DNA from: Valencia hispanica
Taxonomy: Eukaryota; Chordata; Actinopteri; Cyprinodontiformes; Valenciidae
Length of the DNA: 64,000 nucleotides
Assembly (NCBI GenBank): GCA_963556495.2
Contig: OY747702.1
Location: 18,679,403 to 18,743,402, forward strand
Direction: 5' to 3'
This document shows positions 1 to 13,100 of the stretch, piece after piece. The first letter of the stretch is position 1. Each line of letters begins with the position of its first letter. Both the position numbers and the translations under genes were made by a program. The notes beneath the pieces were generated by a model. The model saw nothing but the letters and a program-made list of their open reading frames with translations. It had not been told where the DNA came from and ran no database searches.

Positions 1-561
1 TTGTAATGATATTTGCAGGAGTGCCATCTGATGAGTTCTAATTATCAACACCTCTCCTCAATGACATGTGGAGATAATTGGAGGATAGTAATTAACCAGC
101 TATATTTGACTTCTGAACAGCTTTTGTTGGTTCATGTGTGCCAGTTTGGTTGCAGGCACTTTTTACGAGCTTTGTGTGTGAGAAGATGGATGTCTTTGTA
201 AGAAATGAAAGTTTGAATTTCATTATGGCTTTTTTTTTAGTACTTACAGTAAGACTAAATGTAGACTTTGTATTCTGGAGCTAAAACACAAGCAGTATGC
301 TGAATTTTGAAAAAGTTTCTGAAGAAGTCCGGACCCTCTTAGGGAGTCATAGGGGTTGTGAGGGGTCGAGCCACTTAGGCATGAGGACACAGGGGTAAAA
401 AAAGGGTTTTATTCCCCCAAAACAAAAAACTCAAACAATTAATACTGAGCCTCTAAAAGAGGTTAAATAAATAGCTAAACTGACACCATAATGGTGATTT
501 ATCATGACACAACCTCAAACTAACTATTCAAAAAAAAATTCAAAAAATCAAAAACACTTTC

Positions 562-870
562 TTGATCCCAGAGGGAAATTAAGTGTTGGTATAGCTCATA
601 TAATTAATTCTTTAAGGAGTTGTTGTAGATGATGATGGCTGTGGGCAGGAAGGATTTCCTGTAGCGGTCTGTATTGCAGCAAAACTGAAGAAGCCTCCGA
701 CTGAAGACACTCTGTTGTTGTATGACTGTCTCATGTAGAGGATGCTCAAGGTTGACCATAACTTTTTTGATTTTATGAAGAATCCTTCTTTGCATCATCA
801 TCTCCAGAGGTTCCACAGTAGTGCCTAGAAAAGAGGAAAGGTTACAAAAAGAGAGCAAGACAAAAATAAA
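562..870 (-). mobile_element. 3' end of a non-LTR retrotransposon (LINE)
   Basis: Reading the minus strand, the segment ends with the common fish LINE tail aatttccctctgggatcaa. The 52 bases at 562-613 match the reverse complement of 50923-50974 exactly. The remainder, up to about 830-870, matches the dispersed fish LINE 3' region that includes the cctctgactgaagac motif also seen at 34366. No open frame remains. Confidence 0.6.
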
Positions 871-1066
871 CTGACATAACACACAACAAACAAAGGGAAC
901 TTAAAAACTGGCTGATCAGACCAGACTCCGACCAGAAACCGATTTACTACCTTTGTCCGACTGAATTGTGACTTTTGAAATGCATGTGTACACCTTAGTC
1001 CGGCTGAAGTTGAACCAAACTGGCCTATTCCTAATCGAGTTAACACACCCAGATAAGGCAGTTAGA

Positions 1067-1985
1067 TTAACATAAACACACCATGCCCATGTTGAAGCAT
1101 GCTGGTGGCCGCATAATGCTGTAGAGATGCTTTTTGGGCAGGAGAAGGAAAAAGTCAGAGTTAAAGATAAAATAGACTGAACATTGGGAAATATTTCCTG
1201 TTAAAAATCCACTTAGAAGCAAAGGACTTGACAGCCTTACCCTAAGCATGCTGCCAGAGCAACAATGGGATAGTTTCAGTCAAAGCATATGTTAGAATAG
1301 CCCCGCCACATTCCAGAATTGCGCCGCTCAAGGTGGCAGCATGTTGGAGTTACTTTGGTTCATATTTTTTTCTTTTTTAAAACTTTTATTCTTCCATTTC
1401 TGGTAGAAACATTGTTTTTGTGGACAACTGTTCTCTCTGGTTTTGAATGCTGTGCAGCTGGAAGGATTTTTGCTGATACTTTATATTTTTGGACATTTGT
1501 TATGATGCATAACCATGGCAACAAGGTGGTTTACAACTGGCAGCAGCTGATTAACATCACAAAAGCTCAAATAATACCTCAACTACAGCCACAAAACCCT
1601 GATGAGTTGAAAAGAAGACGCCATAGATCCAGAGCATCCTCTACATCAGACTGTCATACAACTACAGAGCGTCTTCAGTCAGAGGCTTCGTCAGATCTGC
1701 AGAGCACTACAAGAGATCATCCCTACCCACAGCCATCAGCATCTACAACAAATCTTTGAAGGAACTTGCATAATGAGTTACAAAAACATTTAATTTCCCT
1801 TTGGGATTAATAAAGTAATTTTGAATTGAATTGAATTGAGTCAAAGTGCAGATCTCAGTCCAATCAAGAATCTGTGGCAAGACTTGAAAATATAAATTTG
1901 TAGTTGCTCTTAATGAGATCTGACGGAGTTTGAGCTAATTTGCAAAGAGCTGGCAACAAATGTATTCTCTAGGTGTACAAACAAG
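1067..1985 (+). mobile_element. Tc1/mariner relic split by a LINE-derived insert
   Basis: Decayed transposase sequence occurs at about 1075-1300 (a form of the 'gtgaaacatggtggtggc' catalytic-domain stretch) and resumes at about 1841-1985 (aatctgtggcaagacttg, from the NLWQDL region). The same Tc1 family recurs at 10198, 17396, 32360, 36055, 38258 and 40947. It is a dead copy. Confidence 0.6.
1301..1840 (+). mobile_element. Internally deleted LINE derivative
   Basis: It begins near gccacattccagaattgcg and ends with the tail atttaatttccctttggg followed by ttgaattgaattgaattga. An internal frame (about 1500-1755) reads NKVVYNWQQLINI and KRRRHRSRAS, resembling the start of a LINE ORF2. It runs straight into the LINE 3' region without any reverse-transcriptase motif, so the body is missing. 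It interrupts the Tc1 relic around it. Confidence 0.55.
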
Positions 1986-2231
1986 CAATTTCAATAAACA
2001 TATCAAACAAGACAAATCTAAACAGCCCAACTCAACTTAAATTACATATTATTTCTCTAAGTTATACACAAAATGTCCCTTTTAATGACTACTTCAGTCT
2101 CAAAAATATTCAAATGACTCCTTTGGGGTTTTACTTATCTCACCTGCACAGTTTGTTTATTACCATTTAAATGTGTTGTGAATTGTTGTGATTTATTTTG
2201 CGCAAATAAAGAACTAACTAAAATTACCCAC

Positions 2232-5200
2232 AATGAGCATCATTAGAAGTCTTGAGAGTTAAAAAATATGACCAACTGGACTTCTCTTGTTATCTTGAAA
2301 ACATTTCACCTCTCATCCAAAAGGCATGTTCAGTTCTGAAACTTGGTTGAGAGTAATCAGGCTTATAGGGCTAATCAGGAACACTTATACTAATTTGGCA
2401 ATGGAGACCACTAACAAGACCATTGTAAACTCCTAATGAGGCTGTCAGGGTCACATGACACCATGGACATACAGTGGGGTAAAAAAGTATTTGGCAGCCA
2501 CAGATTGTGCAAGTTGTACCAATTAAAAAGATGAAACAGGTCTGTAAGTTTCATTAAAGGTACACGTCAACTGTGAGAGATTGAATGTAAAAGAAAAATA
2601 TGGATAATCACATTGATTTTTTAGGAATTTATTTGTATAGTGGTGCAGAAAATAGGTATTTAGCACCTACAACCAATCAAGAATTTTGGCCCTCACAGAC
2701 CTGTTACTCCTTCTTTAAGAAGCTCTTCTATTCTTCACTCGTTACCAGTAATAATGGGACCTGTTTTCTAAGTCACATCTCTACACCTTCAAACAGTCAG
2801 ACTCCAACATCCAACATGGCCAAGACCAGAGAGCTACCCAAGGACACCAGGGACAAGATTTTACACCTGCACAAGGCTGGGATGACTCCATCTACAATAG
2901 GCAAGCAGCTTGGTGAGAAGAGGTCAACTGTTGGAGCAATTATTAGAAAATGTAATAAATACAAGATCACTGAATTTCTCCCTTGTCTGTGGCTCATGCA
3001 AGATCTCACCTCGTAAAGTACACAGGTCATTGATCAGTTTCCTCACTGTACTCAATATCATGAGGAGAGCCGGGACCAGAATAACAAAGGTTACTGTTAG
3101 TAACACTCTATGTCGTAATGGATTAAAATCCTGCAGTCTCCCTACTTGGGCCAGCACATGTCCAGGCCCGTATAACTTTTGCCAGATACCATCTGGATGA
3201 TTGAGAATGTCATGTGGTCAGATACGACCAAAATAGAACTCTTTAGTATAAACGCCACTCGCCGCATTTGGAGGGGGAGAATGCAGAGTTGCATCCCGAG
3301 AACACCTTACCCATTGTGAAGCATGGGGGTGGAAACATTATGCTTTGGGGCTGCTTTTCTGCAAAGGGGACATGACAACTAATCCGTATTAAGGAAAGGA
3401 TGAATGGGGCCATGTATCGTGAAATTTTGGGCAAAAACCTCACTCCAACAGTGAGAGCATTGAAGATGAAACATGGCTGGATCTTCCTGCATGAAAATGA
3501 TTCCAAACACACCGCCCGGAAAATTATGGAGTGGCTTTGTAAAAAGCATTTCAAGGTTCTGGAGTGGCCTAGCCAGTCTCCAGACCTCAATCCAATAGAG
3601 AATCTGAGAAGGGAGTTGAAAGTCTGTGTTGCCCAGTGACAGCCCCTAAACATCATGGCTCTAGAGAAGATCTGCATGGAAGAATGGACCAAAATACTAG
3701 CTACAGTGTGTGCAAACCTGGAGAAGACCTACAGGAAACGTTTGATCTGTGTAATTGCCAACCAAGGTTACGTTACAAGGACTTTTGTTATTGGGCAAAT
3801 CCTAATTTTCTGCACCAATATACAAATAAAGTCTTTAAAAATCATACAAGGTGAATTTGTTTTCACATTCTGTCTCTCCCAGTTGAAGTGTACCTATGAT
3901 GAAAATTACAGTTCTCTCTCATCTTTTTAAGTGGGAGAACTTGGAAAATCGGTGGCTGCCAAATACTTTTTGGCCCCACTGTACCCTCTATTCAAGAAAA
4001 AGGTCAAAGCTACTACATACAAAAACTGGAAAAACACAAAGAGATCGATGGAACCTTCTCCTACTAGTTATACCCTGGTCCCTGGTGAGGCAACTTCATG
4101 CATTTATTGGCCTGCCTAAGATACACAAAGAAGGTGCACCATTTAGACCAATCATTAGTAGCATCAACTGTGTTACCTACAACACTGCGAAACGCCTTAT
4201 GTCTATTTTACCTCCATTAATAGGGAACACTCCATATCACATACAAAACTCTACAGATTTTGTCAGCAAAGTCAGCCAACTGAAGCTGGCCCGATGGGAA
4301 ACACTGGTGTCTTTTGATGACACGTCACTTTTCACATACATACCTACATCAGATGCAATTGAAACTGTCAGGGAACATCTTTAAGAGGACAAACAACAAA
4401 GGCCTAAGTTCACTGTAGTCCAAATTTGTATTCTTTTGGACTGCTTGTCTTTCTACTACTTTTAGGACAAATTCTAAAGACAAAAACATGGGTGAGCCAT
4501 AGGATCTCCAGTTTCTCCAATTGTAACAAATCTCTACATGGAAGAAGTGGAAAACAGAGCACCGAACTCAAATGAGGAAACACCAACTAGTCATTGATTC
4601 AGATATGTCAATGGCACCTGGGTCAAAATACAAACCATGGAAGTGGAAGCCTTGACCGAACACATCAACTCAAATGACCACAACATTAGGTTCACCAAGA
4701 AGATGCAAAAGAAAACAATCTACCATTTTTTAATTTGGTACACATAGACTCACATGGTAGCCTAACCGCTAAGGTTTATAGGAAACCCACACACACAGAC
4801 CAATACCTACTTTTTGATTCCCACCACCCACGGGAACATTAATTATCGGTCATCAGAACATTACAGCATCGAGCTGAAAAAGGTTCCCACAAAGAGGGAA
4901 GTAAGGACCAAGAACACAAACATATCAATAATGCACTCCAAGCTTATAGATACCCCAATTGGGCAAATGTTAAAGCATCTAGGAATTCTAGAAAACAATC
5001 AACTCAGGCCAGTGTGCGAGAGGAGAAGAAGAGGCAAAAGGTGATTGTTATCCCCTAGATAGCTAGAGTGTCTCAGAAACTAATAAATATTTTTTCTAAT
5101 CACAATATTCCAGTACATTTTAAATTTGGAAACACTCTTAGACAAAGACTAGTTCGGTGAAATGGTGTATGCAGTCCAGTGTAGCGATGAATGTTCAGAC

Positions 5201-5840
5201 CTGTACATCTGGGAAACAAAACAGCTACATAAGAGGTTGTCACAACACAGAAGAGCACACCGAACAGGTCAAGACTGAGCTGTCCATCTTCATCTCAAAG
5301 ACAAAGGGCACTCCTTTGAAGACAATAATGTTCACATTTTGGAATGAATAAAAGTATGGTTTGAGAGAAGGGTGAGAGAAGCCATCTATGTAAAACAGGA
5401 AAAAACAACTTTGAATAGAGGAGATAAGATTCCAGCTTCCTAGTATCTATAGTGCAGCCTTGACTCAGTTCCCCAGGCAGCTTCACAGAAACACACACCT
5501 TGGGACATGTCACCAGAACAGCTCAGAATCGTTGAGGGATTCGTCGGGATCGTTGACGCAGACGACCCTTTCCCTTTCAGGGAATTAAATAGAGGGTAGG
5601 TCCAGGGGGATATGTGACTCTGACAGCCTCATTAGTCAACAACAATGGCCTTGTTAGTTGTTTCTATTAGTATGATTGACCCTGATTAGCCCTTATAAGC
5701 CTGATACTCCCAAACAAGTTTCAGAACTGAAGAAGCATTTTAGATGAGAGGTGAAACGCCTTCTAGATAACAAGAGAAGTCAAGTTGCCTTTATTTCTTT
5801 TCTCTCAAGAATACTATGTCCTGGGTGACTGAGAATCTGC
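2232..5840 (+). mobile_element. Penelope-like retroelement, degenerate, with inverted terminal repeats
   Basis: The reverse-transcriptase part at about 3984-4400 encodes GLPKIHKEGAPFRPIIS and VSFDDTSLFT. Further on (about 4590-4640) the catalytic YVDD box is mutated to YVNG. A GIY-YIG endonuclease-like part at about 5170-5430 contains a form of LYIGETKQ with the first Gly changed to Trp. The ends are inverted copies: about 2232-2460 is the reverse complement of about 5610-5840 (the gatgagaggtgaaac block and flanks). Many stops and frameshifts make it inactive. It lies in the cnksr2 intron 5' of the first visible exon. Confidence 0.75.
2472..3981 (+). mobile_element. Tc1-like DNA transposon inserted in the Penelope element
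   Basis: Terminal inverted repeats start CAGTGGGG and end CCCCACTG, flanked by TA on both sides (2470-2471 and 3982-3983). The length is 1510 bases, normal for Tc1 elements. The transposase is broken: an N-terminal helix-turn-helix piece ([15 protein letters not shown], from about 2816) and a C-terminal catalytic piece (3400-3639, with HENDSKHTA and DLNPIEN) are in different frames with deletions between them. The right side runs directly into Penelope reverse-transcriptase sequence. Confidence 0.85.
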
Positions 5841-6800
5841 ACCAACAACCAGTACTTAGGAGAGGAAGTTTTGTTCTTATTACCTGCTGTAAACATGACT
5901 CAGCCAGACACCAGCTTTTAGGAGCATTCTTGAGAAATCTTGGCCCACTCCTCATAGACAAAGGCCTCCATTTTAGCAAAATTCTTTATTTTGCATGCTT
6001 TAAATCCTTTTTTTAATTCCACCAGATATTTCCAATAGAGTTTAAATCAGGTGACTTACAGCCACCGAAGTATCCTCCAAAACTTCTTCTAGTGCACTTT
6101 AAGATTTGCTTGGGATCAGTCCTGTTTGAAGGTCCAGTAACACGCAAACCTCATCTTTCTCCAAAACACCATGATCTCTATGAAATTTAACAGAATCCAT
6201 CTTGCCCTCCAATACTGTTCCTTGAACATTAAACCAATGAAATATGCTTCCTGCTGTATCTCCAGGAACTTTTGAAGTGCTTGCTCTCTTTTTGTAACCT
6301 TTCCTTCTTTGTTCAAGGCAGAGATTTCTTTGAACATTTTGGAAAATTGTCTTGACATAGCCATGTTTCTAATATGAAACTGAACATTAAGGTGTTCTCT
6401 CTCAAGCACACATGATGTAACTAATGATGCCCTTTATAGGGTTTTTCAGATTTAACTGGGACCACACCTGATTTCCAATTGTTCTGCTCTAATAAAGAAT
6501 TCTACTAAATAACTTTGAGAGTGGAATATTCTTTGAAATTAAGATTACAAGTTGCATATACATTAGCTACTTGTAACATTATTATTTTTTAACTATTTAA
6601 ATAGTTCTTTTGTAATTTGTTTACCCCAATGCCGGAACAAGGTAGAAGTTTTAGTGACAAACCAGATTTGCAGAGAGTGTTGAATGATTATAAGTAATGG
6701 TTTTCTGGTTGTAAAGGGATTAAAGGAGAAGAACGTTACTGGGTGTGAATACTTTTGCAAGACATTTTTGCAACCTTACTCTCAGGTGTCTATGGAGTGA
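5841..6800 (-). mobile_element. Decayed DNA-transposon-like stretch, family unclear
   Basis: The stretch cattcttgagaaatcttggcccactcctcatagacaa and what follows is recognisable as repetitive fish sequence related to Tc1-type transposons in antisense. No terminal repeats or usable frame can be defined. Confidence 0.35.
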
Positions 6801-7121
6801 TACCAGAACACGATGGAGTGAAGACAAATTAATGATCATTGCCTAGAGAGAGTGGGATCTTTTTTTTTCCTTTACATTTTCCTTTCGGAAATTATTGTGA
6901 AGGTTTGGGAAATATCTGAGGAAGAAGAAGTCAGCTTTTGTGTTGTTAGGTCAGCTGTTAAGCAAATACACTGTTTTTATTTAATGATATTTCCATGATC
7001 TAATTCACTACCTCTGATTCACCAAAAAAAAAACATTCTTCCTTTCCTGTTCTTCCATCTGCATTCTATTTCCAACTTTTACCTTCTGTTTATTTCTTCT
7101 AACTCTTCTTGTCTCTTGCAG

Positions 7122-10100
7122 GTGGATGAACCGCCTGGGGTTAGCTGCCATTGGCTACACACCTGATGATAAGGTGCCACGCCCTGATGAAGGTGAGATG
7201 TGTTCTCCACTGTAGAAATTAGTCACTCTTTTTCTTTCTGCTTGTAAATTCACCTTCTTCTTTGTGTTTGTGTTAATCTTCACATCAGACTACTGGAGTG
7301 AGAGCGATCAAGACGAGGTTGATGGATCGATGACACTCAAACAGGAGGGGCACTCATCCCTCTGTGATACTTACCATCGCACACCATCTGTAAGTAATGC
7401 AGACTCTCATTCAGGCCCACTCAACATTCACTCTGCAGCGTTTCATTCTGATGGAATATTTTATTCTTAAAAGCCCCACAGTTTTCAGAGCTGCACAGAC
7501 CAGAGCTCTCAGCATTAATAAAACATCAGAGTAGGAGACTATCTGGTTCTTTAAGCAGTTGAGATCATAGTGGTGCTCTATCCTCCTGCCAGAATGTGTA
7601 CCCTCTCTGACCTCTTGGTGGCAGTAAATCACACTGCTCATGACATCTTTGCTTCTCGTCAGTGGAGGCTCAAGACATGTATTCATGAACATAGAAGAAT
7701 AAAGGCCACATGACCATCCGGATCGTATGTCAGCGTCACGGCCATGTTGTGGGTGGTATTTCTGTTAAGACCAAAGTCCAAAGGCTTTATTTATTTTTCA
7801 CACATCATATGAAGAGGTACATAACCCCAATTCCCCACTGTAAGATATTAAGTCAGACTAAACTTATGCTAACTGCCAAAATAATAAAAAATATGTAGTT
7901 TTTTTTAAACATTATTTTTGTGTTACTTTCTTTAAAATCAGAAGTTTACATAGAGTGCATTTATTATGCTTTTTCACAATTTAGGAAAGCCAAAATGACA
8001 ATGTCATGGTTTTTAAAGCGTCTGATTGGTTAATTCACAACATCTGAGTTAAATTGAGGCACAACCGTGGGTGTAAGGTATCTTAAAGCAACCCTTCAAA
8101 CAGCCTGCTTCCTCCTGCTTCATTGTGGGAAAGTTATAAACAACTCACAAACGATATCAGAAGGCAAACTGTAGACCTCTACAAATCTGGTTTTATCTTT
8201 GGGTATAATTTCTAGATGCCTGAAGGTACTACGTTTATCTCTTCAAACAATTCAATGTTCTGAGTCCCAAAGATGAATGTGTTTTGGTACCAATATGTGA
8301 AACCTATAAAACAGAAGTTAAAGACCTTTTGATGTTGAATCATTATCCAGAGTGAAGCAAATCCTTTACTTACATGGGCTGAAAGGCGATTCAGCAAGGA
8401 AGTCATCACTGCAAAAGCAACAAACAACATAAAAGATTACACTTCACCTATTGCTGCAAATCCAGATACAAACATCCAAATGTTTGGATGTTCAATGTGC
8501 AATAAAACTAAAAGATTTTTTATTTTTTTTGCCAAACCAACAATACTAATTACAGGGGTATTGGGCCAAAATTCCAGCTGTGAGAAATAGCTACCGTGGA
8601 AGGAAATCCAATCTCTGACTTAGGTTATACAATTTCAAATTCTTCTAAGAATGTGTATGTAAACTTCTGAATCTAAACAAAGTTTAAAAAATATCTCAAA
8701 ATAAAAGAAAATAAAGGTAAAAAGAAAAGTGTAATCTTATTTATTGTGTCTTTTTACATAAAGCATTTAAATATCTAGCTTCAGCCATGTCAGTTCAAAG
8801 TATTGAGCATTTTAGGCACACAATGTTTCACATTGCTAATACCAACATTGTTGGTCTTATGCTGATTATTTTTTAACTGATATTTTATCACCTCTATGAA
8901 CATTTTAGTGTTACTGTTTTTTTTCTGAAAATCCCATTTCCAATCATTCCTCTGTTGCTTCCAAATGCTAACTTACCACTCACAGTAATGGTGGGTGTCC
9001 TGACATATCGTTTCTTCTGGGTAACTAACTAATGTGGCGTCTACTCTTCTATACAGCTTATATTCTGGCTTCACCATGATTATCCAAACTAAATCATTCA
9101 GCGGTCACGTCAATCTTTCTATCATTTTATTGTTTTTTTTTTGCTCTCATATTTTGGTGTATTTCTGCCTTTTCTTCTTCCTACCTCTCCATCCTTGCAC
9201 GCCTATTCCTTCTTGCTTTGTCTCTTTTCTCTGTTTGTCTGTGCTCACACACATCACCTGTTTTGTAACATTCCCCCCCCCGCTCGTTCCATCACACCTG
9301 ATCCCACTCAGGCCAACCTCCTGCACAGTTACGACCAGTTGCCCCGCTCATTGAGTTCCATGAGCCTCTTACGCACCACTCCATCTCCACTCCCAAAAAG
9401 TGCCTCCACCTCCCCGATTCCTCCACAGATGGTCTCTTCCACCTCCCCTCTCCCTCTCCAGGTTAATTCTTCCAGCCCTTTCCCAGAGTCCAAACATGGT
9501 CGACATTTCTCGAGTGAGTCTACGCACTCTCACTCCTCGGCTGAGGACCAGCGTGGAGATGGCATGGGCATGGGCACAGGCACTGGCAGCACCAGCACCC
9601 ACTCGTCCAGTTGCCGCTCCTCCCACCGTGAGCGCCGCTCCTGGCAGGACCTCATCGAAACCCCGCTGACCAGTGCGGGGCTGCACTTTCTGCAGACAGC
9701 GCCGGGGGAGAGCGAATACGGTGGCCTGATGGGGGGAATGGTGGGAGAGATGGGGTACTATGGAGGGCTGGGCAGACAGGGAATGTCCCCAGAGAGACGG
9801 CGGCAAGCGACGCTACCCGTACGGAGACACCACGCAGCGGAGAGGGACAGGGAGCGGGACGGGCCCTTCCCTCTGGAGCGAGGGCCGTACACACACAGCC
9901 ACACGCACCGACGCTCCCACAAGCAGCGGAGCCAGAGTCTACCCAGGAACAGAGATCCAATCCTAGGGAAACTGTTACACAGTGCAGCTCATATGGAGGA
10001 AAGGAGCGAAGATGAGGAGGCAGAGGGGTCAGCTGCAGACATGCTGGAGGCAGAGGATGGTAAGAAAAAGAGTTCACTAGTGACATTTTGGTTTATATTG

Positions 10101-13100
10101 AATCATTCACGTAATAAAACTTGAAGTATTTACCAAGCTTAGACATGCTTAGAAAACATGTTAAAAGGCAATTATTCTGAACTGCATATGGTATTTACAG
10201 TGCCCCTGGAACCTTTTCAAATTGTGTCACCCCCTGTGGAAACACTTTTCTCTACAATTAGAGCAGTAATGTGTCCACCAGATCTACACATCTGGAGAAT
10301 TTAATTTTTGCAGAATTGACTTCGTAAAATACCCCAAGCTCAGTCAAACTTAAACAAGAGTTTCTTTGACCAGTAACTTTAAACTATTGCCACAGATTAC
10401 ACATTTAACTTAGGTCCGAGCTTCGGCTGGCCATTCTAATGCAGTATTGTGGTTTGATCAAAATATTCAATAGTAGTTCTGACTCTTATTTTTAGGGTCG
10501 TTCTTCTGCTGGAAGTTGAAACTCTGACCCAGTGTCAAATCTGTTTACTTCAAGGATTGCCCCGTATTTAGCTCTGACCAGCTTCCCTGTCGCAAAGGAT
10601 TCCCACATCATGATGCTGCCACCATCATGTTTCACTATTGTAACAATGTGTTATGGGTGCTGTGTACAGTTAGTTTTGCAATGTACGTAACATTTTGTAT
10701 ATAGGTCAAAGGTCCAGTTTTGATCATATCTTTCCATAGCCTATTCTTCCATGTTTGCTGTGCCTCCTACAGCTCGTGGCAAACTTTAAACCAGACTTTG
10801 GATGACTATCTTTGAACAGCTGTTTTTTTCTTGCCATTCCTTCGTAAAGACTGGATTTGTTGGTTGCAAAACTAATGGTTGTCTGGTCGACAGATTCTCT
10901 TACCCGAGCTGTGAATTTTTGCAGCTCCTCTAAAGTTACCATAGGGCTCTTGGCTGCTTCTCATTTTTATACCCTCCTAGACCAACCTATCAATTTAGGT
11001 AAACAGTCATGTTCTGGTTGCATTGCTGTCTTTCCATTTTTGGATAAAGGATTGTTTATAGCCTAAACCTGCCTCAAGCCTCTTAACTGTTTCTCTGATT
11101 AATGCTCTCTTTGCCCACTGTGTCTGTTTAGGTGGACAGCCATATCTTGGTCTGTTTTCAGTCTCCATACTCTTTGCATATTTTATGATAGTTTGAACAG
11201 TCCTCTGTGGGATGTTCATTTTCTGACTTGTTCTTGGCCTTCATGTTTATATTTGATCACTAATGTTCTCTAACAAACCCTTGCAGCCTCACAATGCAGC
11301 TGTATTTATACTTAGTTTAAATTGCACAAAGATGGACTCATTTTGATAATTAGGTAACATTGTAAGACAATTGAATGCACTGAATTTTACTTACGGGTAT
11401 CCGATTAAAAGAAACTGAATTCAAATGTATAAAACTTTTCACATTTATTATTAGTTAATTATGTTTTCTTTCACTTTACAGATATGCACTACTTTATGCT
11501 GGTCCATAACATAAAACCCCTAAAAATACACTGAGGTTTATGACTGCAGCATCAAAAAATCTGATGGTATGATTATTTCAGCAAAGTATTGTCAGCGATA
11601 TTTGCTAAACATAAAAAAAAGAATTGCTTCAAGGAAAAAAGATCACCATGTAAGACCACAGACTAAAGTGGAAAGTTTAATATAACTGCCACCATAATCC
11701 AAGTTGCTGTACAAACACTTTAAACAGCATCAAGGTAATAAAGATAATGAAAACAAATCAGATGGAGCAGTTACTTTCTGAGATATGAAGCTGACAGATG
11801 TGAAAAGAAAAGTGCTTAGGTAGGATCGTTTTAAAACAAATTTTCCACAAATAAAGATGGTTATGACTGTAAATATCTGTGAAATATTTTCTACACAAAG
11901 GCAATGGTGTGTTTAATCATTAGAGTTTCAGCATAACTGCATAACATCCATCCATCCATCAATTTTCTATACCCGTCCATCCTAATGCAGGGTTGCGGGG
12001 GGGCTGGTGCCTATCTCCAGCGGTCAAGGGGCAAGAAGCAGGGTACACCCTGGACAGGTCACCAGTCCATCGCAGACTGCATAACATAATACACATAAAA
12101 TATTTCTGCAGGTTGATTTATAATATAAAGACACTGAAAACTTTCGAAAAGTAGCTACTTTTTAAGGATATCTCATTATAAACTTCTACAAGATTTATGT
12201 TTGGGGGTGTCGTGTGGTGTAGTGGTTAGAGCGGGCGCCCCATGTGCAGAGGCTTTGGTCCTCGACGCGGCCGTCCCCGATTCGACTCCCGTCCGGGGCG
12301 AATTTTACCGCATGTCTTCCCCCACCTCTCTCCCCCTTCAAAAAAACTCTGTCCATTGTCAATAAAGGCCACTCACGCCCAAAAACCTTTAAAAAAAAGA
12401 TTTATGTTTGTTTCATAATCCATCCATCTGTTTTCTATACTGTCTGTCCTTGTACGGGTCACCAGTCCATCGCAGGGCAACGCAGAAGACAAACAACCAT
12501 GCACACAAGCAATTATACTTAAGGGCAATTTAGAAAGACCAGTTAACCTAACAGTCATATTTTTGGACTGGAAGGAAGCCAGAGTACCCAGAGGGAACCA
12601 ACGCATGCACAGGGAACATGCAAACTCCAAAAAGACCCCTGGCCGGGATTTGAACCCAGGACCTTCTTCCTGCAAGGCAACAGTGCTACTTACTGCTCCA
12701 TAGTGCAGCCCAACTATTTCATAATCCACGCATGATCAAATATGTAGCCTTGTTTTATAATAAATTTACAAACCAAGTAGCCTATTCATTCACCCAACAG
12801 TCATCTGACCAACAACATTCTCCACACATCTACAGCAACCTTAGAAGATACTGCTATACATGTATTCATATTAAACTTTAGATATTATGGGATTTAACAA
12901 AATCAATGATTCCCTGATTTTGATATATTAGTAGTACTAACATTTCCTGTAAAACAAATGTTTTTTTGTTTTTTGTTCTTTACTTTAAGTTATTAGAGTC
13001 TCTAGGAAATGTCTATTATTATCCTACGTAATTAATCTTACTTGTGGTAGAGGTGTGTTTCTCTTTTCCGCTATTAAAAAAAAAAAAAAAAAGAAGAGCG

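Noticed and set aside
1319..1759. 146-codon frame that might be a gene
   Set aside because: Runs into a LINE 3' tail and resembles the start of a LINE reading frame; lies in a transposon relic.
9369..10086. Long minus-strand frames opposite the cnksr2 linker exon
   Set aside because: Shadow frames of a GC-rich coding exon; the + frame has matching splice phases and CNK2 similarity.
12215..12289. tRNA gene suggested by A and B boxes
   Set aside because: It cannot form a tRNA acceptor stem, has a SINE tail and is flanked by a target-site duplication.
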